A stretch of 57,476 nt of DNA, taken from Bacteroidales bacterium. GTDB taxonomy: Bacteria; Bacteroidota; Bacteroidia; Bacteroidales; UBA932. The stretch covers positions 1 through 57,476 of the forward strand of contig JAGBAO010000015.1 of assembly GCA_017938925.1 (NCBI GenBank). Reading direction: 5' to 3'. Of this stretch, positions 9,525-18,647 are shown one piece after another. The notes below the pieces were generated by a model that worked only from the letters and a program-made list of their open reading frames with translations, did no database searches and was not told the origin of the DNA. The position numbers were made by a program, and so were the translations under genes. Each line of letters starts with the position of its first letter. Position 1 is the stretch's first letter.

Positions 9525-10649
9525 ATGAAAATGTTCTTCACTATAATATTGATGGCTGCAATGTCGGCCAATGTCGCTCAGAATAGGGACTCCGGACCAG
9601 AAGCCCAAAAGAGAATGGCGGTGGTGGAGACGTCCACATGCTATATGAGACTGATGCCGGACTATGAGTCGGCGCTTGAGACTCAAGAACTTATGGGAAC
9701 CGTCGTGGAGATTGTCGGGCAGAAGGGATACTGGCGGGAGATTGTTTCGCCGCAGCCATATAAAGCCTGGACGACAGAGAAGACGCTCGTGGAGATGACG
9801 CCGGAGCAGATCAGGGAATATGAAGATGCCCCGAAATATATGTTCACCGGACTGTACGGGCATATATTCACCGAACCTAGCGGGAAGTCTGCGACCATAT
9901 GTGACCTTGTGGGAGGAGATGTGATGAGGGTCGTCATGAAGGGGGCAGGACAGAGTGGTGAGAGGGACGGAGCTGGCAAGCGCGGAGATGCGACCGAAGA
10001 TAAAGCCCGAGGACAGAAGGGCAAGCCTGTCGTGAAGGGGAAATGGGCCAAGGTCATGCTGCCTTCAGGAAAGACCGGCTGGGTGCTCAGGAAAGACGTC
10101 TGTCCATTGGGCGAACTCATAGACATCAGGATGGGAGATGCGGCGGAAGGAAAGGTCAGCCAGGAAAAGATGGAAGATATCATCACCTCGGCACGGCAGC
10201 TTCTCGGAGTTCCGTACCTATGGGGAGGCATGTCAGCCAAAGGAGTGGACTGCAGCGGTCTGGTGAGAATAAGCTGCATCATGAACGGAGTCCTGCTGCC
10301 CCGGAATGCATCTCAGCAGATCAGATGCGGAAAGCCGGTGGAGGTGAATGCGGATCCGGCATTCTGGAGTGAAGAGGCAAGAAGGGACAAGGAGGCCTTC
10401 AGCAGGGAGATGAAAAAGAGAATCACCTCCCTGAAAAGAGGTGATCTTGTGTTCTTCGGCACTCCTGCCACAGCTGAAAAGCCGATGAGGGTGACCCATG
10501 TGGGAATATATCTGGGAAACGGTGAAATCATCCACTCGTCCCATCTGGTCCGCATCAACTCCCTTGATCCGGAAGCGGACAACTACTACGAGAATGCCCA
10601 CCGGCTTATCGGGGGATGCCGGCTGGGGGACTATTGGAGTTCCCATTGA
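9525..10649 (+). CDS. NlpC/P60 peptidoglycan endopeptidase with SH3 domains
   Basis: This secreted 374-residue cell-wall hydrolase begins at the ATG followed by a signal peptide (MKMFFTIILMAAMSANVAQ); an upstream in-frame extension is ignored because it runs through the REP-A repeat. Two bacterial SH3-like segments cover about 35-215. The catalytic NlpC/P60 domain has the Cys in 'GVDCSGLVRI', the His in 'MRVTHVGIYLGNGEIIHSS' and the polar residue further on. The layout matches Bacteroidales enzymes that cut gamma-D-Glu-diamino-acid bonds in muropeptides. A Gly/Lys/Arg/Asp-rich insertion (about 142-165) interrupts the second SH3 segment. The 3' end overlaps the convergent tip adhesin gene by 19 bp. 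Confidence 0.9.
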   Translation: MKMFFTIILMAAMSANVAQNRDSGPEAQKRMAVVETSTCYMRLMPDYESALETQELMGTVVEIVGQKGYWREIVSPQPYKAWTTEKTLVEMTPEQIREYEDAPKYMFTGLYGHIFTEPSGKSATICDLVGGDVMRVVMKGAGQSGERDGAGKRGDATEDKARGQKGKPVVKGKWAKVMLPSGKTGWVLRKDVCPLGELIDIRMGDAAEGKVSQEKMEDIITSARQLLGVPYLWGGMSAKGVDCSGLVRISCIMNGVLLPRNASQQIRCGKPVEVNADPAFWSEEARRDKEAFSREMKKRITSLKRGDLVFFGTPATAEKPMRVTHVGIYLGNGEIIHSSHLVRINSLDPEADNYYENAHRLIGGCRLGDYWSSH

Positions 10650-13600
10650 GCATAGAGGTCAAGGGAAGCCGAAAGGTTCATGACATCACCATTGGCATAT
10701 CGCTTTCCTTTGTTGTCATCTCCGTCTGCACGAGTGTGCCAGCCAAGAAACCGATAACCGGCTCTGTTGATAGTGGCTGGCTGGACGAGCACACTGTTTG
10801 TCGCTGTCACGATATTCTGGACAGCAGTATCCGCACCGTTGAGATATCCTCCGTTACCATGGAAAGTTACAACCACATGGGTGACCTGTCCTCCGTTCAG
10901 AGTCACCATACCCAGTTCGTTGGCTACATCCTCATTGGCGACATAAGCAGCAGTGGTGTTTCCTAGGATTGTTCCGCTGTTGATTTCTATGCTGGCATTA
11001 TGACCCACAACGTAAAGGCCACCACCCTGAAGAAGTGACTTGTTGTGTGAAATCATTGGAGAATCGTCTGCTCCTGAAGTAACACCTACCACCACATCGG
11101 CTTTGGCCCCACCTGACTCGGACATATCCACACACAAGCCTCCGCCGAAACGATCTGCTGTATTGTCCATGATCTCACCAGAGAAGACATCCACGAAAAC
11201 ATCTGAAGTCACTGATGACACATATATTCCTCCTCCACAGCCACCTTTGGACGCATCAATCAAGGCGGTATTGCCAGTTATTGAAGCCGTGCCGCCCTCT
11301 GGCATGATGAAGTTTCCTGTTGCAATGCTCACACCTCCCCCATTGCCTCCTACTGAAATATTATCGGAAATCTCACCTCCTGAAACAGTTACGAGGCCAC
11401 CTTCGAGGTATACAGCGCCACCATCAGAAACAGAGGAACACTCCGCAACTGTTCCTGAGGTCATCGTGAAGGTCGGCACATTTGAAGATGTCTTGAGGAT
11501 ACAGATTGCTCCTCCCTTTCTTCCCTCACAGGAAGTGATGATTCCAGTGCCGCCCAGATTTACTTTTCCGTCCTCCAGATAAATTGCACCTCCGTTATAC
11601 TCAGAGCGACATCCGCTGATCGTTCCTCCTGTCATTGAAAACATAGGTTTTGCCACACCTTTGATATACACAGCGCCACCTGACTCTGCAAAACACTCCT
11701 TGATGACTCCGTCAACCATGGAAAAGATTCCGTCTGACATATATACCGCACCTCCGTTTCTCTGCACATGATAATAATCCGGATCATCGACATCACTGTT
11801 TCTTATCACACCACCGTTCATTTCAAACACAGGCCTATCCTCTTCAAGTCCCGAGCCGGTGTTTTCCATGATGAACTGTGCCTGGATATCTCCACCGCGA
11901 ACATAGATTTTTGCCGTACCAATCTTACCACCGGGGCTGTTCGTTTGTCCACCTCCGATAGAGCCTGTACGGATGACAGGACTACCTTCGATTGTCACAG
12001 TAGCGGAACCACCGTTCAGATTGGCGACAGAGCCGCTTGTACAACCCGTGCCTCCACCGATACCGGCTCCAGGAGGTATTATAACCCCTGGATTCAGACC
12101 ACTTTCTGCCGCCACACTCCTTGCCACCACATGACCACCTGTAATTTTTATGACCGCTCCTCCACCATAGGAATTATAACTGCTGCCTCCGCCTATGGCG
12201 GTTCCTATGGCAGACTGGGCATAGACATTTCCGCCAGTAATCGTAACCGTTCCACTATTGCCATGCTTGGCCTTGGAACCAGCTCCTCCTATGGCTGAAC
12301 TCGGAATATCCCATCTGTTTGCCTTGTTGTATGCATAGACATTACCTCCAGAAATCGTAACTGTTCCTGCTCCACCTTGGCTATTAAAGCCGATACCTCC
12401 TCCGATGGCAGTACCGGTAGTCGATGCTACTGCTGTGATGTCACCGCCCTTTATAGTTATAGTACTATTTCCATTGCCACCGCCACCTATTGCTGAGCAG
12501 TTCTCAGCCTTTGTCGTTCCGGCAAAGACAACCCCTCCCTCGAAGACTATTCCATAGCATTGGTCGCTGGAGTCATTATTGCCTATTGCTGCGCACCAGT
12601 GGTTTGAGTAATAGCCATATTCCCAATCTCCGACTACACTAGCCTGAGAATCAGCCTTGCTCTTCTTATAATCGACATCGGCAACAGTCAGAGAGCCCGT
12701 ACCTGTAAATATCAGCTGACAACCATTATTCTTTACTGTGTTGCTATAATGGATCGCACCGAACCTGTTATCTCCCACGATGTTTATGGAAAGATAAGAA
12801 CCCGTACCGCTAGGTATGAAACCGACTCCACCTTTTGTTCTGCTTACTGATGCCTGTTGAAATCTTGAGTATAGGTTATCTATGGTAAGATTGCACTTTA
12901 TCTCTCCAGCCACGTCTATATAATAAGGAGTATGTGCCCTTCCTACCGAACGCACAGCACCGGCAGTTCCGGCCTCATTGTCCCAGTTCTCTATGACATC
13001 CTCAACCACCTGGTTGTTTGTGATGTAGTCGCTCCACTTCTGCCCGTTAAACTCGACTCTTTCATATTCAGGAATACGACACTTACCCACCCGGAGTTGG
13101 GTTTCCCATCCTGTATTTGCCGCATTCGTGGCGGTCTGTGACTCAGAGGACTGATATACATAATACATATTTCCATCCACATGAGGTCCCTTCACTGCAG
13201 TAGCAACACCGCCGACGTATACATATCCCGAATATCCGGAAGGCTTGATGGAAACATCTCCCGCCGCCAGATCGAAATACTGTACGGTAGAATACTGCAC
13301 GGTTTCGTTCAGAGTGTATGTAATCAGTTTGCCATGGTCCCATCTCACACCACTGAGATCGGCACTGAGGGTCTTTCCGCCGTCATAGGTCAGCGTCAGG
13401 CTTGCATTGGTTCCCAACATCTGAGGAATCATCATATAGATGTCATCACCATCATTTACAATCTCTCCCTCTTTGAAGGATTTTCCCCCCGCAAAAGACA
13501 GAGTAAATGTCTTTTCACCGGAAGCCACCCAATCGGAGGTTCCCAGAGTAAGTGTACCCTCTGTGCAGATGCCCTCCATAACTATCGACTCCACGCTGCA

Positions 13601-14266
13601 TGCAAATCCCATCTTGAAACGCACAGCTGTCAATGCATGCTGGAACTCCAGTGGAACGTTATGGTAGAAGTCTTTCCTCTGCACCTGAGTTACGGCGACA
13701 AGCAGTTCTGTCTGTTTCGAAGGGTCCGTATCGACTTTATAATCTACAGTCGGGATTCCAATGCCGTTATCCGGATTCAGGTCCTTATCCACACCCATAT
13801 CCAGGCCACAAGGAGAAACAGCATATACCCTCATGGTTGTTCCGGCCTCGGAGGCAGCAGATTTCCAGGTCACAGGATCAGCCTCGGCCTCCAGAAAGTA
13901 GTCGCGGAAGACAAACTTCTTTTCCGTCAATTTATCCCAGACTTCCGGACTTGCGGTCTCATCCCACGTATCATAGATATATGCACTGACGCTTGCCTCA
14001 AGCCCGTTCAAAGAGGTCTTAGGGGCAGACTTTGTTTCAGCAGATCCTGAAACAAGAGCCAGATCTTCCTCCTGGACAGACAGGTAGCCGAAACAATAGT
14101 CCTGACATGACTTGACCTGTGGCATCAGGGCTGTCTGGAATGATATGTGGCTGTTTGCAGATGTCTGAGGAGTGCCATCTGCCATTTCATCAATGCATCC
14201 CGTTGCCCACACCGACAGAAGAGTAGTTGTAAGCAAAGCATATATGTGTCTGATATTCATCCTCAT
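10631..14266 (-). CDS. Large fimbrial tip-like lipoprotein: fimbrillin-like, beta-helix, Listeria-Bacteroides repeat
   Basis: This is a 1211-residue lipoprotein, lipobox ATGC with Cys24. Residues of about 40-330 resemble a fimbrillin domain ('YNVPLEFQHALTAVRFKMG' variant, 'YMMIPQML'), like its operon neighbours. From about 450 to 1130 it is rich in short repeats of the type 'GGGGNGNSTITIKGGDI' and 'GGAVYLEGGLVTVSGGEIS', as expected for a right-handed parallel beta-helix adhesin. The last 80 residues ('VTFHGNGG', 'GYRFLGWHTRADG', 'LYAQWELQ') are a Listeria-Bacteroides (InlB B / Flg_new) repeat. It is the last gene of the fimbrial operon, starting 4 nt after the preceding gene, and is the natural candidate for the tip adhesin. 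The ligand is unknown. Confidence 0.8.
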   Translation of the reverse strand: MRMNIRHIYALLTTTLLSVWATGCIDEMADGTPQTSANSHISFQTALMPQVKSCQDYCFGYLSVQEEDLALVSGSAETKSAPKTSLNGLEASVSAYIYDTWDETASPEVWDKLTEKKFVFRDYFLEAEADPVTWKSAASEAGTTMRVYAVSPCGLDMGVDKDLNPDNGIGIPTVDYKVDTDPSKQTELLVAVTQVQRKDFYHNVPLEFQHALTAVRFKMGFACSVESIVMEGICTEGTLTLGTSDWVASGEKTFTLSFAGGKSFKEGEIVNDGDDIYMMIPQMLGTNASLTLTYDGGKTLSADLSGVRWDHGKLITYTLNETVQYSTVQYFDLAAGDVSIKPSGYSGYVYVGGVATAVKGPHVDGNMYYVYQSSESQTATNAANTGWETQLRVGKCRIPEYERVEFNGQKWSDYITNNQVVEDVIENWDNEAGTAGAVRSVGRAHTPYYIDVAGEIKCNLTIDNLYSRFQQASVSRTKGGVGFIPSGTGSYLSINIVGDNRFGAIHYSNTVKNNGCQLIFTGTGSLTVADVDYKKSKADSQASVVGDWEYGYYSNHWCAAIGNNDSSDQCYGIVFEGGVVFAGTTKAENCSAIGGGGNGNSTITIKGGDITAVASTTGTAIGGGIGFNSQGGAGTVTISGGNVYAYNKANRWDIPSSAIGGAGSKAKHGNSGTVTITGGNVYAQSAIGTAIGGGSSYNSYGGGAVIKITGGHVVARSVAAESGLNPGVIIPPGAGIGGGTGCTSGSVANLNGGSATVTIEGSPVIRTGSIGGGQTNSPGGKIGTAKIYVRGGDIQAQFIMENTGSGLEEDRPVFEMNGGVIRNSDVDDPDYYHVQRNGGAVYMSDGIFSMVDGVIKECFAESGGAVYIKGVAKPMFSMTGGTISGCRSEYNGGAIYLEDGKVNLGGTGIITSCEGRKGGAICILKTSSNVPTFTMTSGTVAECSSVSDGGAVYLEGGLVTVSGGEISDNISVGGNGGGVSIATGNFIMPEGGTASITGNTALIDASKGGCGGGIYVSSVTSDVFVDVFSGEIMDNTADRFGGGLCVDMSESGGAKADVVVGVTSGADDSPMISHNKSLLQGGGLYVVGHNASIEINSGTILGNTTAAYVANEDVANELGMVTLNGGQVTHVVVTFHGNGGYLNGADTAVQNIVTATNSVLVQPATINRAGYRFLGWHTRADGDDNKGKRYANGDVMNLSASLDLYAQWELQ

Positions 14267-14270
14267 AACA

Positions 14271-15236
14271 TCATTTCAAATAAAAATTATCATCCTTGTA
14301 CTCCCACGATGCCAAAGAGCATTCTCCCTCTATCACAGAGAACGGGTGGAAGTAAAGTTCTATGACGAACTGTCTGCCGGCTGCATCTGACGGGGAATCC
14401 AGAAGTTCTCCCTCCTTGTCGATCAGAGCGACCTCGATAGTCCTCTCTTCATTCTCAGCCTTGACCTTCAGCGTATAAGACGTTGCCGGCGCGCAAAGGA
14501 CAGAGCCGACCTCAAAAATCGATGTGGTCAATTCATAATCGCCTTCATATACAAGAGGTTCGATGCTGCCGGAGTATGACACCTTGGAATCGGCTGATTC
14601 CGCATCATATAACACTATATCTACCTGTGATTCTGTTTCGATGGAAACCTTCCTGACATTGCCCCAGAATTGAGGCGCCTCTGCATCCACGGCCACAAGA
14701 CACACTTTAAGCCACGTCAGAAGATGGTCATAAGTCTGAACTCCGAAATGGCTGCTCCAGCTGCCTGATATCTGCTGGGAGAACATCACGTCAGTGAAAC
14801 CGTCCAAAGCATCATACGTCGCAGTTCTTCCATCATCGGAAATGTCCCACCCTGTCTTCGGACATAGTCCCACACAATAAACAGGAGCATCATCTGTCGG
14901 GTATTTCAGATTATTTCCCTCCCAAGGGTCAGGATCCTTAGGAACCGCATTCTCATACTTTATGGTCGTGTGACATGGCAGGCACGTAGGAAGAGCCGGG
15001 CTATGCTGATACACTCCGGAGGTCATCGAGAACAGAAGAGCGGCCTCCAGAGGATTGGACGGAGACGGTACGGTACCCTCGAAAGGATGAGCCACCTGTG
15101 TACCTCGTGTCAAGACATCCACCTTGTCAACACATACGGAAAGTCTTATGCTTCCGTCATTCTCGTGCATTTCCAAACCCGTGCAGGCTGAACAGGCCAG
15201 CAGTAAAACGACAATATATGCAAATATCCTATTCAT
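14271..15236 (-). CDS. Fimbrillin-family lipoprotein (minor subunit 3)
   Basis: This 321-residue lipoprotein starts at MNRIFAYIVVLL with lipobox ACSAC (Cys18); the longer reading upstream lies inside the previous gene and has no signal peptide. After the lipobox comes 'SIRLSVCVDKVDVLTRG', a fimbrillin-like entry. 'HLLTWLKVCLVAVDAEAPQFWGNVRKVSI' (about 140-170) matches the same region of the neighbour at 15229-16320 ('HLLTWLRLEI...WGKITDITV'), so the two are paralogues. Its start overlaps the previous stop by 8 nt (ATGAATAG) and the tip gene starts 4 nt after it. It is probably a minor or tip-proximal pilus subunit. Confidence 0.75.
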   Translation of the reverse strand: MNRIFAYIVVLLLACSACTGLEMHENDGSIRLSVCVDKVDVLTRGTQVAHPFEGTVPSPSNPLEAALLFSMTSGVYQHSPALPTCLPCHTTIKYENAVPKDPDPWEGNNLKYPTDDAPVYCVGLCPKTGWDISDDGRTATYDALDGFTDVMFSQQISGSWSSHFGVQTYDHLLTWLKVCLVAVDAEAPQFWGNVRKVSIETESQVDIVLYDAESADSKVSYSGSIEPLVYEGDYELTTSIFEVGSVLCAPATSYTLKVKAENEERTIEVALIDKEGELLDSPSDAAGRQFVIELYFHPFSVIEGECSLASWEYKDDNFYLK

Positions 15237-16320
15237 ATAGATTTCCTCCTGCGACACCTTCCACAATCCAGTCATTGACCACAACACTTGTGGTGATGTT
15301 GTTACCCATCCTGAAGGTAAGCGAAATAGTAAACTGCTTTCCCATGGTACTTCCCTCAAACCACTCATCAGCTGCTGTCTTGAGGTCAACCGGAACCGAT
15401 ATAGGACGGTTCTCGGTTGTTATGTCCAACGTGTACTCGGCAACCCTCTCCAATGAGTGGGCGTCCCTGGCATAGGCTGTCACGGGAGAGCACAGTACGT
15501 ATGCAACCTCTTCCATAGCTAGATAAGGGATCCGTTCTCCTCCCGAAGCAGGATACTCTTCATCAGAGTCGGTAACACGGAAGTCCATATCTGCAGATCC
15601 GGAGAAAGAAACGCATGACGACGGATCATACTGCCTCGTAAGATCCACCGACACCTTGTCCTTTGCTCTGACCGTGATGTCTGTGATCTTTCCCCAGACT
15701 TCAGCAACTTCCTCGCTTTCAGCCTTTATCTCCAGACGCAGCCAGGTCAGGAGATGACGGAAATGAAGGGTAGGCCAGACAGGATTGCCTTCTGAGTCTT
15801 TCTTTCCGTAAGAACCGTCCACCTGAGGAGCAAACATGACATCCTCGTATCCATGGAACAGATAGAAGGCAGACCTTCCATCCTCGGTAGTCCATCCGGA
15901 CTCCGGGGTCATGGCAACGAAATAGATAGGAGGAGTATCCACCTTTGAGTAGATGACCTCGGCGAGCAGCTGTGGCCCTCCGCTCTGAAAATGAGCCTGG
16001 GTATGGTAGGCCACCTCATAAGGCACCCCAGGATTGTTGATCGGATCGTACTGAGTTCCGTCAAGCCTTTTGTCTGCAAACAGTCTTGAAGTCGATGATG
16101 CCCACACCTCCGTTTTCAAAGGACAGTCGTTGGTAGGCATATCAGGTTCGACATCATCATCGTCAGACGGAACATATGGAATCCTTGTCCTGACATCATC
16201 CTGAAGAGATGCAGCGATATAGACTCCGCAATCATCACATGGCGAAGGGTCATCATAGTCTCTGTTGCAAGCTGCAAATGTCAAAGCAGAGAACAGCAAT
16301 ATGTAAAGCGCAGTCTTCAT
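15229..16320 (-). CDS. Fimbrillin-family lipoprotein (minor subunit 2)
   Basis: This 363-residue protein has lipobox FAAC (Cys18) followed by an acidic Cys-containing linker ('NRDYDDPSPCDDCGVYI'). 'HFRHLLTWLRLEIKAES' and 'VWGKITDITVRAKD' align with the next gene, showing a tandem duplication of accessory pilins. The C-terminal strand 'ITTSVVVNDWIVEG' resembles the final strand of fimbrillins, which takes part in strand exchange between subunits of type V pili. It starts 4 nt after the previous gene and overlaps the next by 8 nt. Its exact place in the pilus is inferred. Confidence 0.75.
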   Translation of the reverse strand: MKTALYILLFSALTFAACNRDYDDPSPCDDCGVYIAASLQDDVRTRIPYVPSDDDDVEPDMPTNDCPLKTEVWASSTSRLFADKRLDGTQYDPINNPGVPYEVAYHTQAHFQSGGPQLLAEVIYSKVDTPPIYFVAMTPESGWTTEDGRSAFYLFHGYEDVMFAPQVDGSYGKKDSEGNPVWPTLHFRHLLTWLRLEIKAESEEVAEVWGKITDITVRAKDKVSVDLTRQYDPSSCVSFSGSADMDFRVTDSDEEYPASGGERIPYLAMEEVAYVLCSPVTAYARDAHSLERVAEYTLDITTENRPISVPVDLKTAADEWFEGSTMGKQFTISLTFRMGNNITTSVVVNDWIVEGVAGGNLYE

Positions 16321-16324
16321 CTTC

Positions 16325-17395
16325 CTATTGTACGTCTATTTCCTGTTTATAATCCACCACGTCCCATTCATCGACACGGACATTGAAGAGGATCTCTTCC
16401 TGAGGGTCTCCCAGTTTGATATTGTATGTATATCTCTTGCCTGGCTCCCAACTGGTGGCTGAAGGGCTTGCCACAGCTATCCTCTTTGTCTCCGCTCCGA
16501 TGTCATCTCTTTCATATGTTATCGCAAACTGCACCTCCGAGAGACTCTGAGGCACGACAATGTATGGACCTCCTATCTGAGTGTCGAAGTTAATGTTCTC
16601 TCCCGGCACCGGTTCATTGATTTCAAGAACAAGGTCCGACCTCTCTCCTGAAGTAGTCCAGTTGCCACTGGTGAAGTTTGCTGCAGAATCTCCACCAAAA
16701 TCCACTGTGCTGAACCTGTTGGCGTACGTTCCCTTACCGAATATGTTCTCAAAGGCTATCGTCTTGATGGTCATACGATAAGACTCTTTGAGGATTACCA
16801 CCACAGAAGAGAAAGGATGGACAAATCTCAGTTTGACTCCGTCTGTCCCCTGGGTCGTCGGATTCTGATCGGTGGCATAGGCATATATGAACTCCTGCAT
16901 GCTGTCCTGGAGATTATTCAAAGGCAGATTACAAGAGAAAGAAGGGCCGTCAGCAAGTGTGTGCTCTCCTATCGTCACATAGGTCTTCTCCATATTCTGC
17001 TTATAAGGCATATATGCAAAGAAGTTCAGATCATTGTTCTTCGGCCAGTAGTAATCCACATAGGCGTCGTCTGTAATATCCTCCGGCGTTCCGCCGTCGT
17101 CACGGAACTGCCACTTATCCGTACCGCCTGCGAAGAACTTCACCCATGCATCACTGAAATAGCAGGTGCCTGTTTCACAGACGTAGGCATTGACAGAAAA
17201 GTCTCCGCCTCCGATTTCGGTGTTCTTCAAAGGATCATCCCCATCGAAGACAGTTGCGCCTCTTGTCGATATGAGACTTGTGGCGAAACGGATCCGTTCG
17301 CCACCGGACACAGGCTCCCTGCTGTCCTCCTTGGTGCAGGAAAGACATAGGGCCATGAGCGCTACGGCAAGAAAATATGCAGATATCCGTTTCAT
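16325..17395 (-). CDS. Fimbrillin-family lipoprotein (minor subunit 1)
   Basis: This 356-residue lipoprotein has lipobox LCLSC (Cys20). Hallmarks of the FimA/Mfa-like family are 'RIRFATSLISTRGATVFDGDD' in part, 'DYYWPKNNDLNFFAYMPY' (about 112-130), 'LRFVHPFSSVVVILKES' and the C-terminal 'EPGKRYTYNIKLG' then 'VRVDEWDVVDYKQE'. The same landmarks occur in the pilin upstream at 17451-18587. The gap to that gene is 55 nt and contains a hairpin. The next gene follows after 4 nt. It is likely an accessory pilin co-expressed at a lower level than the first. Confidence 0.82.
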   Translation of the reverse strand: MKRISAYFLAVALMALCLSCTKEDSREPVSGGERIRFATSLISTRGATVFDGDDPLKNTEIGGGDFSVNAYVCETGTCYFSDAWVKFFAGGTDKWQFRDDGGTPEDITDDAYVDYYWPKNNDLNFFAYMPYKQNMEKTYVTIGEHTLADGPSFSCNLPLNNLQDSMQEFIYAYATDQNPTTQGTDGVKLRFVHPFSSVVVILKESYRMTIKTIAFENIFGKGTYANRFSTVDFGGDSAANFTSGNWTTSGERSDLVLEINEPVPGENINFDTQIGGPYIVVPQSLSEVQFAITYERDDIGAETKRIAVASPSATSWEPGKRYTYNIKLGDPQEEILFNVRVDEWDVVDYKQEIDVQ

Positions 17396-17410
17396 AATTC
17401 TTTATCGGAA

Positions 17411-17438
17411 CCCTCGGAGGCGGTCAGGCCTCCGGGAG
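17411..17438 (-). terminator. Intergenic hairpin after the first pilin gene
   Basis: CGGAGGC (17415-17421) and GCCTCCG (17428-17434) form a GC-rich stem extended by partly paired CCCT/GGAG ends. It lies in the 55-nt gap between two pilin genes of the same operon. No T-run follows on the minus strand, so partial termination or 3'-end protection is more likely than full stop. Confidence 0.45.
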
Positions 17439-17450
17439 TTAAATGGTTTA

Positions 17451-18587
17451 TTAGAAATTGAAGTCCTGACCATTAGTTGGAACATCAACCCAAGGAGCTA
17501 CGTATGGCTCGAAGTAGATGGTGTCAAGACCGATGATGATGTTGTAGATGTAGCGCTTGCCCATCTCCCAACTGCCTATGGCAGCTGTCTGGAGATCTTT
17601 CTCAATCACCTGAACAAGCTGTTCGCTACCTGTACCATTGTTAGCAAGAGTATAAGTGACCTTGAGCTTGATTCCTGAGAGATTCTGAGGAAGAAGGATG
17701 AAGTCTGTTGCACGGAGGCCGTCGGCAGCTGCAGGCGCAGTCTTGGAATGCGAGGCAGTCCAATAAGCTTCTGTGTCAACATCATAATTAAGATTATCAG
17801 AGTTATCCACGAGGTAATTCTTAGGCTCAGCCGCCGCTGTCCATGATGCTGCAGTTGTTGGAGCATTATTTTCATCTTTAAGATTCTGGTCGAAGGAAGC
17901 CTTTGAGCCCACGTTGAGAAGTTCGATCTTGTTAAGAGTGATCTTGGTGCTGCCGCTGTAGTCTGCAAGAGTCTTCACTGTAAAGGCTACAGAAGAAAGA
18001 GCATGCTTGAATGACAGGTGAACTCCCTTATAGATGTCAGCAGTCACTCCTGCCTCAGCGCCCGTTCCTTCTGATCCCACTTCATTATCATCGACAGCCT
18101 TCTTGTTGTATGCTCTCTCACTGAAAAGAAGATCCACCTGGTCAGAGACAGTCTGTGTGACCTCAAAGTCAGTGAAAGTGATTCCGCTTTCAGTTGCAGC
18201 TGCTTCTGCCTTTCCCGCAGGAGCATAAGCGATGAAGGTGAGGGAACCGTTCTTTGGCCAGTAGTAGTTCTGAGCCGGTGCCCAGGTGTTGTCACTATAA
18301 CTTACTGTCACCTCGTTCATATAGGTCTTACCTTCTGTCCAGGTAGAATATGTTCCATTTGTAACATCCGCTGGATCTACGTAATACTTCGCCCACACAG
18401 CAAAATCGTAAGCAGTGCCGGTAGGATAGTTGTTCCACACCTCGTTGGTTGCCTTTGTGTTGAGGCCGACAACCGGTGCAGCAAATGTGATGGCCTGCTG
18501 ATCAGTAACTGAAGGAGCCGGCTCGTTCTTGGTGCAGCCTGCAAGCGCTACGCCTGCAATCGCTGCGATGAAAAATAACTTTTTCAT
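17451..18587 (-). CDS. Fimbrillin-family lipoprotein (probable major pilin)
   Basis: This 378-residue lipoprotein has lipobox ALAGC (Cys18) and the fimbrillin signature: 'ITFAAPVVGLNTKA' after the leader, 'NYYWPKNGSLTFIAYAPAG' (about 108-126), 'GVHLSFKHALSSVAFTVK' (about 190-207), 'LLPQNLSGIKLKVTYT' and 'EMGKRYIYNIIIGLDTIYF'. It ends 'APWVDVPTNGQDFNF'. In type V pili the lipidated precursor is cut by an Arg- or Lys-specific protease and the freed groove takes the next subunit's C-terminal strand. It is the first pilin after the DUF3575/DUF5119 genes and is followed by a hairpin, which suggests it is the most expressed, shaft-forming subunit. That rank is an inference. Confidence 0.85.
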   Translation of the reverse strand: MKKLFFIAAIAGVALAGCTKNEPAPSVTDQQAITFAAPVVGLNTKATNEVWNNYPTGTAYDFAVWAKYYVDPADVTNGTYSTWTEGKTYMNEVTVSYSDNTWAPAQNYYWPKNGSLTFIAYAPAGKAEAAATESGITFTDFEVTQTVSDQVDLLFSERAYNKKAVDDNEVGSEGTGAEAGVTADIYKGVHLSFKHALSSVAFTVKTLADYSGSTKITLNKIELLNVGSKASFDQNLKDENNAPTTAASWTAAAEPKNYLVDNSDNLNYDVDTEAYWTASHSKTAPAAADGLRATDFILLPQNLSGIKLKVTYTLANNGTGSEQLVQVIEKDLQTAAIGSWEMGKRYIYNIIIGLDTIYFEPYVAPWVDVPTNGQDFNF

Positions 18588-18647
18588 GATTGTAAAACTT
18601 TGGTTGTTAATAAATTATTATTATATATATTGTTTGTTGTTCTCATG

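Noticed and set aside
13181-14050. 289-codon open frame antisense to the tip adhesin N-terminus
   Set aside because: The sense protein has a lipobox and operon context; the antisense product has neither.
15237-15389. N-terminal extension of the fimbrillin gene at 14271-15236
   Set aside because: The extra 51 codons overlap the previous pilin gene and contain no signal peptide, whereas the inner ATG begins a proper lipoprotein leader.
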